A stretch of DNA of 64,000 nucleotides from Filosporella fistucella (taxonomy: Eukaryota > Ascomycota > Leotiomycetes > Helotiales): the NCBI GenBank assembly GCA_030077755.1, contig JAQJZZ010000010.1, positions 3,472,001-3,536,000 on the forward strand. Reading direction: 5' to 3'. This document shows, piece by piece, positions 57,652 to 64,000 of the stretch. How positions within the stretch are numbered: the stretch's first letter is position 1; every line of letters starts with the position of its first letter. A program made the translations under genes and the position numbers. The notes beneath the pieces are model-generated. The model had not been told where the DNA came from. It saw only the letters and a list, made by a program, of their open reading frames with translations, and made no database searches.

Positions 57652-60600
57652 TTACAAGCAAGTCCCATATGCTTTTTGACAACCAACCCCGCAGAAAGGT
57701 TGATTGAGCGAGATAATCAGATTCCCACATCGACCGCCAGCAGAGCAACAATTCCCAAATCTGCTCCCTATGCAAAAATGCCCAGAAGCTGCGCCACACG
57801 TACCATCGGTGCTCACAGTGAGCTTCGTGGGGGTGGGCGTTGGCGTTGAAACTACCTTCGTAGGAAGTTTGCTCGTCGTTATGCTGGATGATGATGAGCT
57901 TTTTGAAGACAAAGTTAATGACCTTGAAGAGCTGGATGAGCTACCTGTACAGGTACCAAATGCTGGTTGACAGCCATTTGCAGCTGAACAATACGCTGCC
58001 GTTTTCCCACACCACCCATACTGACTACAACAGTTTCCGTAGACCGAACCCTGACAAGTAAATGCAGTGCCACAGGTCCCGTCTGTGCTTTTGGGTTTGG
58101 GGGCTGCTGATGTTGATGCAGCTTGTGAGGATGTGCTTGTTGCTTTTATACTTGAGCTAGAAGTTGAGATTTTGGTGCTGCTGGAGCTGGAGCTGGAGCT
58201 GGAAGCCTTAGTTGAAGACACAGAGGTTGCCTTACTGCTGCTACTACTCGATGATATGATGGAGGAGACGGAAGTCGATCTGCTGCTTATTGATGACTTA
58301 GTTGAAGATCTAGATGTTGATATGCTGCTGCCTAAAAGAGAAGAACTTTTGGATGATGAAACAGATGCTGATTTGCTGGTGCTGGGAGTGAGAGAAGTTT
58401 TGGATGATGAAACGGATGTTGGTTTAACGCTACTTGAAGTGGATGATGATTTTGTGGACGAAAACGACGCTGAACTGCTGCTACTTAAACTGGATGTGAT
58501 TTTGGTGGCAAGAACAGATGACGACTTGCTGCTACTGCTTGAAGTCGACACTTTGGATGATGAAATTGATGTTGATTTGCTGGAAAGGGGAGAAGAAATT
58601 AGAGAAGATGCTGACGTAACTACTGATACAAGAGAAGACATTGGCGAAGGCGTAGATATATACACAGAAGATGTTGTTGAAGTTGTAGAGGTCAGAAATG
58701 AAAATGTCGGGACAGCCGATAAGGACTCAACCTGTAAAGATGACAAAATGGAAGAAAACGCTGATGTGGACGATTGAATAGATACTAGCGAACTTTCGGA
58801 AGATTGAAGAGTAGTTGTGGTTGAAATTTCAGCTGTAAGGGTCGAAGACGAACTTAAAGGTATCGTGTATGAGAAAGAAGGCAAGATTGATGTGGTTACA
58901 ACCGATACTAATGGTGTTGAAGATGATGTCGAGTATACTGAAGAAGACAAAAGTTCTACAGTTGAAGAAGCTGCTGAAAATACTGAAGTATCTGAAGAAA
59001 TCAAGGGTACTGACGAGGTTGAACTGCTGCTTGAGAGCCCGCATGTGCCGGAGGCTGGCTGGCATCCTGTTCCGCAATAATCTATGGTCGAACCGCAGAA
59101 GCCATACTGGGAGCAACAATTTCCGAAAACCGAACCTTGGCAGGTTACCGTACTGGAGCAAGATCCATCAACACTGATGGTCTTAGGAGGAGAGCTTCCT
59201 GTCGATGTAGCTGCGCTGCTGGTGGAGGATCTAGTGGAAGATGCTGTGTTAGTGGGCGCAACAGAGCTGGCACCAGCGCCGCCGGCTGTTCGATACCAAT
59301 TAGCTATAGGATCTCCAAGACACTCCCCAACAGTGACCGATTTGAACCCATGGCTGTACATGGAGGCTAGGATATAGTCTGTCAGATTATTCACTACCTG
59401 ATCATGAATATCATGTTCGATTTCCAAAAAGCTAGTCGTAGCCGGGTTCGAAGGGTTGATGGCAGCGTCCCAGATATTCTTGGAGTTTTGGATTGTTTGA
59501 GGAGAGGTGTTAAGATAACCAGCTGTGTCAAGGTCGAAATCTGTGTACGTTAGAAGTTGTGTTCATACTGGGAGCTCTACGGAGGCCACGAACATGTAAC
59601 ATGATAACCCAGAGTCTTCAATTTTGCTGAACAGGCAGCATCACACTGAGAATAAGGTGGTCTTTGACAGTCAGTACCAAGCTTAAACATTGAAAAGCCA
59701 ATGTCATACCTCATGTATGTTGGGAAGTAGCCCAGAATGTTGCGGAAAGCCATCTCGTTGTAAACCATTTGGTTTTGGAAGGTGGTGGCATCCACGGCTG
59801 TCAAACTCTGATGCGACCAAGTGTGAGAGGCAATTTGATGGCCTTCGGCTACCATTCGCTGATATCATTAGTACTCATTGTTATTCCGACTTCAGATTAT
59901 TACCTTGATGAGAGTGTTCCATGTTGGTGTACTATCAATTGGACCTATGGACATCAACATCTCATTAATTGTAAAACCTCAAACAGCCTTACCCTTCCCA
60001 AGATTATTTCCAGCTATTTATCATTAGTGTGATGAGATTGCCGAATCAATTGAGCCTTACTTATGAAGAATGTGGCTTTTGCGCCATAAACCTTCAGTTT
60101 ATCCAGGAGAGCTGATGTGTAAATATATGGCCCATCGTCGAACGTGAAAGCAACGTCTATCACGAGGCGATCAGCGATTAACCAGCGTCGATTGTCATGA
60201 AGCCGAACTTACCCCCAGCAGTGACACAATCATAGATTCCTACTCCTCCGTATTCGACTGAGCCAAGCAGGGGTCGAGCAACTCCTGCCGTGGAACTTCC
60301 TGCAGGAATCTTGTTTCCATCACAACCAGGCCCGTAAGCCAATTGGCAATCAGGAGCTGCACAATACTCGATCGTGGTACCACACCATCTGGGATATATC
60401 TCAGCGTTGAACACTACATGAACAAAGTCTCTTACCCTGCAGGCGAACAGCAGATGCCTGGAGCACATGAACCAAAGCTTCCACCACATTGTCCATCAAC
60501 ATTCTGGCGTTGCTCCAATGAACCAACAGGTTCACGTTTGATTTGGGCGGCAGGTTCAGCAAAAATTTCTGGCAGAGCGTTTCGAGCTTTGAGTTCTGAG

Positions 60601-60707
60601 AGAAATTTCCTTCCACCCATCAACTTTGGTACATGCCCAGCTCCAGGGTCCGAATGCGCACTGGCGACGGAGGCAAGAGCTCCAAGAATGGCCGTAGTGA
60701 GCTTCAT
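57652..60707 (-). CDS. Secreted chitin deacetylase (CE4) with four CBM18 chitin-binding modules
   Basis: CE4 enzymes convert chitin to chitosan at the cell wall. Eight exons fit: 60707-60436, 60388-60213, 60156-60061, 60013-59993, 59944-59904, 59858-59710, 59661-59594 and 59540-57652. They give 903 residues. A signal peptide (MKLTTAILGALASVASA) precedes an N-terminal CBM18 (QCGGSFGSCAPGICCSPAGWC). The NodB domain follows, with FTFDDGP at about 153-159 and the metal-binding H214-x3-H218 in SHTWSHQS. Near 398-441 comes a second CBM18 (GNCCSQYGFCG). Then a Ser-rich linker of about 320 residues leads to two more CBM18 modules near 760-806 and 852-903. Exon 4 is a 21-nt microexon. The linker is built from degenerate AGC/TCN repeats and should be heavily O-glycosylated. 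Four CBM18 modules suggest tight wall binding or masking of chitin from host chitinases. Confidence 0.92.
58181..58203. repeat. CTGGAG hexamer repeat in the Ser-rich linker
   Basis: Three perfect CTGGAG units plus a partial copy on the plus strand, encoding Ser-Ser pairs on the minus strand. This is part of the larger simple-sequence linker and is a likely site of length variation. Confidence 0.6.
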
Positions 60708-63251
60708 TGAGTCAAGATGTTTGGACTATGTATTCCTTTTAGGATTAAGAGACGTTTTCTGCTCAGCCAACGGTGAATATCATGGGGTGCCGCAGGTAAA
60801 CGAAGGACTACGACGAACGAAAGTGACAATTCAACGAAGAATCTCCAGCGAGCGGATGCAGAGAAACGAATGTGGTGAGCAGCAAGGCTCTATGTATAAC
60901 AAAAACCGAGACCGATGCTGTACCAGGAAGATGCAAGTACAACACATACAAACAGAAGGAAAAGAAAGGAATATGGTGGTGTAAAGCTCCGAGAAAAGCC
61001 AAAAGCATCTGCAATACGCCAATCGGCTGAGACAGCTGGACGCGAGCGGGGTGTGTCAACAGGCATGGGTTCCACGCTCACAGGCTGAAGCCACAGAGAG
61101 AGGAGGAGAAGAATTCAGATATCAGACCTTCTGGCTCGCGTCGTCATCTCAGACCGCAGATTGGACATTGCAGATTGCATGATGGAGCTTCTTCGAGGTA
61201 GTCGAGGTAGTGTCGGCCTAGCATCAGACTAACGGGGCAATATTCGATGACCGACCCGTATCAGCTTCCTTGACCAAGTTGTTAAAGTCAACATCCTGCA
61301 CCTGCACCTTGACCAAGTTGCTTGAAAGAGCTCTATTCAGGTTGGCCAGACTTGTCGACATGACATGGTGGTATTGCTGGAAATGTTGGTGTGTGGTCTA
61401 GTTTGAGTTGGGCAAATCCAAGAGGCGGCATGGCAGGCCTAAAATAGACTCCTTCTCCTTCTCGTCCCCTGGATTTGGATCTGCAGTTACAGGGTTGAGG
61501 TTGATCTTCCGTCCGCTTCAGGCCTTGATCGAGGATCTGCCTGCCGGACTATACACGCACCTGAGTCTCTCGTGATGCGCGAGCATGAGTACTGCGTGGT
61601 AAAATACTTGCTTCTCCAGCCCTGGAGACATATTGCGAAAAAAAAGATGAAAGAGACTTCTTGAAACTGCGATAGGCGTTTAAGTCAACGGCGCCTTCAC
61701 TGCTAGTATTGCTTTATCTTGGCAGGCTATTGTCAATTGAGAGCGGTCGAGAATGTTGAAGGCGGGCGAAAACGTGGTTGTGGAAATGAACACAAAGTGA
61801 GGGTGAAGAAAATTGGTGTGTGCACCGCGAGCCGTCTTCTCTTCTCGCATGGGCTTGACCTCGCTTGCTGACTTCACCTTCACCTCTTCGCACTTCCCGA
61901 GGTCCTTCTCCCCTGAGCCCTGCATCGATGCATATTCTTTCACCTGCATATTTTTGCCTCATTCTTGTCAAGTACAATTATTCAGCTCAGCTCTTGTTGC
62001 ACCTTGTTCCTCGAATAACTACGAGGAGGCGGAATCGAGTGGTTCTTGCTCAAAGTCCCCGCATTGTCCTCGGCCGATGTCTACGCTGTCAGATGTCCTT
62101 TGGGTCGTCAGTGTTTCAGTTCATCTCGTATTTGTCTGTCGATGGTCGCATTCTGCATGTTTGAAAAACTTGCATCGTTCGTTCTTGGTGGTTCTCGCCA
62201 TGAACAGATGTCACGATGATTCTTGTTTTTGTATCGGCTTCCGTTGTCAATATTCCACTGCATGAATCTTGCAGATTGATTGTAGGATTTTCTTTTGCTG
62301 CTCGTAAATATAGAACATCAAGCTGTTGAAAGCTTGCCCGGTGGCAAAATCAATTCTCTGGCTGTCTATTATACCTTCTGTTAATTAACTCAGACCTATA
62401 ATAGAGATCCCGTCCCTTCTGGCTTTGCTATTGGAATGCAGATCCACCTCAGCACCTCCTATGAGTCCACGTGACTCTAATTCTGATACTTTTCCTGTTA
62501 GTCCTTCGTGCCCAATAAATGCCAACAGGAAACGTCCATTTGCGTTTCAATATTCAACCTGGGGGAATGTTAGAAATGTGTTTGTTGCACATCGGGCTCC
62601 GAGTCTCGGAGGCAATAATCTTTCTGGATTATCCGAGCCTGGAAGGGTTTGTGGCAAAGTTTGTCAGGCACGAAATGTCAGTCAAAAAGTTCAAGTCAAA
62701 ATTTCATGGATATTGAAACGAACCATGTCAGAAGATTTCATATGTTCTCTCTCGTGGTCATCTTCGATGGGAAAAATATGACCGAAATGTGAAACATTAC
62801 ATCCACAAACTCAGTTACCTCTCCCTCTCATCTTCACAATGCGTGGAAAAGTTTCAAAGCACCCTTTGTGCTGCAAGTCGTAAACATCCGAAACTTTGTT
62901 GGCCATTGACCGACTTGCTGTCAAAATATTGAGCAGGGTTCAACCCGCTTCAATAGCAAGACACACGATAGGATGAGGCTCAAGGCTGTGCGTCTTTGTT
63001 GCAAGTCGCGCACTAGGCAGGGGCCAAATACCCTGAGGGTTGAGAGCTCAGCTGGACTATTGAATCAAGGAATAGCTTTTAGCCTCGAGGACTTCGAGGT
63101 CAAGGTGTCAACAGGCAAGCGTTTGCAATATGCCCTTGACATAACGCAAGGAGGGCTTATTAGTGGTCGATCCTTCATTGGTACTACACAGTATTCCATA
63201 CCTCTCTTTGCTTCTATTCACAACCACAGCCATCGATCCTCCAACGTCGTT
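60708..63251. other. Long intergenic region upstream of chitin deacetylase
   Basis: About 2.5 kb without a supportable gene. It holds the chitin deacetylase promoter and the 3' end of the MFS gene. A 14-bp direct repeat (CCTTGACCAAGTTG) occurs at 61268-61281 and 61307-61320. Confidence 0.45.
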
Positions 63252-64000
63252 CTAATGCGTAACTCCTAGCTTCTCGCTCTCCTCCACGTATTTGAAATAC
63301 CTCCCTTTAGTCTTGACCCTCCAACTCTTACCCCACTTCACCACCGCCAAAAAGGTCAACACCTGCGCCAAACCCGCAAAGGCAGCCAGGATAAAAGCAT
63401 TCTGATATCCCATATTGGTAACCCAAGGCGTGATACCATATCCAACCGCAAAACTCATTGTATTCCGAATAATGATGACGGTCACCATCGCCTCTCCACT
63501 CAAATCTTTATACGAATCAATACAATAGCTGACGCTGAGCTGGATTCCAATAGAGTTCGAAGCAGCAATCACACCCATTGCGAAGACGAGTCCAAACCAA
63601 TGGATATGGTGCGCAGCTCCAACACCCCACAGTATCAACGAGCCGGGAATGAGGATTAAAGAGGCAGAGAATAACCAGAGTCGATGCTCGGATTCCATGA
63701 TACCCTTGTTTCTGCGAGCCAGGTACAAGGCTACTTTGTCGCCTATCACACCGGAGTAGAAACTTCCAACAGCAACACCGATCAGAGGACTGAAGTATGT
63801 GAGGCCAACCATTGAAGGCTTGAAGTTGTATGGCTCTCCAGCTAGAATCAAACTGGCGGTTCCGTTCAAAACATTGAACCAAACAAGATTGCTGCCGTAT
63901 GAGAAACCAGCATAGACCACAGATGGAAGGGAGAAGAATAAGAGTGGTCGAACCATCATACGGAAAAGGTTGAATGGGCGTGGCTTGTCCAGAAGAGACA
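63252..64000 (-). CDS. MFS transporter, C-terminal part (cut by the window edge)
   Basis: An open frame runs from the right edge to a stop at 63252, about 249 residues. It begins SLLDKPRPFNLFRMMVRPLL, the usual loop after TM6, so the N-terminal half lies outside. Five or six membrane segments follow, with VVYAGFSYGSNLVWFNVLN, MVGLTYFSPLIGVAVGSF, the loop GDKVALYLARRNKGIMESEHRLW and ISFAVGYG-like TM10-11 sequences. The GD...ARRNKGIxExExRLW loop is typical of fungal drug:H+ antiporter-like MFS proteins often annotated as synaptic-vesicle-type transporters. The substrate is unknown. No intron is visible in this part. Confidence 0.88.
   Translation of the reverse strand, partial: SLLDKPRPFNLFRMMVRPLLFFSLPSVVYAGFSYGSNLVWFNVLNGTASLILAGEPYNFKPSMVGLTYFSPLIGVAVGSFYSGVIGDKVALYLARRNKGIMESEHRLWLFSASLILIPGSLILWGVGAAHHIHWFGLVFAMGVIAASNSIGIQLSVSYCIDSYKDLSGEAMVTVIIIRNTMSFAVGYGITPWVTNMGYQNAFILAAFAGLAQVLTFLAVVKWGKSWRVKTKGRYFKYVEESEKLGVTH

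Noticed and set aside
58067..58777. A 236-codon plus-strand frame rich in Leu, Glu, Asp and Val opposite the chitin deacetylase
   Set aside because: It is the mirror of the Ser-rich linker: TCN/AGC serine codons read in reverse give Leu/Glu/Asp/Ala runs. It starts and ends with no relation to any domain.
61813..62265. 150-codon plus-strand frame upstream of the chitin deacetylase
   Set aside because: It begins with TTG, is Ser/Cys/Phe-rich as expected of pyrimidine-rich DNA, and shows no domain or splice structure.

Overview
This 64 kb window is nuclear DNA of a filamentous ascomycete (Pezizomycotina). It carries short spliceosomal introns (mostly 44-70 nt, GTANGT-type donors, many with CTRAC-like branch points), about 3 kb per gene, genes on both strands without operons, and fungus-specific families such as a CLA4-type PAK, Cut12, a Ybt1-like ABCC pump and a CBM18-decorated chitin deacetylase. 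Protein style fits Leotiomycetes (Botrytis/Sclerotinia relatives), but that placement is inference only. I see no prophage, insertion sequence, CRISPR, rRNA or convincing tRNA.

Layout. 0.4-4.4 kb: PGS1 (mitochondrial phosphatidylglycerophosphate synthase, +) facing a SIS1-type DnaJ (-), which has a perfect heat-shock element upstream. 6.2-10.5 kb: two ubiquitin-system genes on the minus strand, a UBA/UIM protein that looks like an inactive USP25/28-type deubiquitinase, and the E2 CDC34. 12-13.4 kb: a proline-iminopeptidase-like hydrolase. 13.7-20.1 kb: a cell-cycle pair, Cut12 (-) and ORC2 (+), sharing a 345 bp promoter, then tRNA isopentenyltransferase (MOD5-like) with two in-frame AUGs. 21.3-29.7 kb: SEC61 alpha and a 1701-residue ABCC transporter. 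30.1-32.6 kb: an ABM-fold protein and a second alpha/beta hydrolase. 35-36.7 kb: a GH27 alpha-galactosidase ending in RDEL. 38-43.6 kb: SEC12 and CLA4. 45.7-49.5 kb: glycyl-tRNA synthetase and RPF1 diverging from a 241 bp promoter. 50-51.4 kb: a type II membrane glycosyltransferase-like protein. 53.8-60.7 kb: a RING-ZZ-SH3 protein and a chitin deacetylase with four chitin-binding modules. The right edge cuts an MFS transporter.

Common threads are the secretory pathway (SEC12, SEC61, the RDEL enzyme, the glycosyltransferase), ubiquitin (CDC34, pseudo-USP, RING protein), the cell cycle (Cut12, ORC2, CLA4, CDC34) and translation (GRS1, MOD5, RPF1). These are mainly housekeeping genes with no evidence of a linked cluster. 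The most unusual items are the pseudo-deubiquitinase, the ER-retrieval tail on alpha-galactosidase, a probable GC-AG intron, a 21-nt microexon, and an unassigned coding-like segment near 52.7-53.1 kb.

Exon boundaries were set by reading frame, splice-site sequence and family similarity. For every multi-exon gene listed as confident the summed exon length is a multiple of three. Only transcripts can confirm them.
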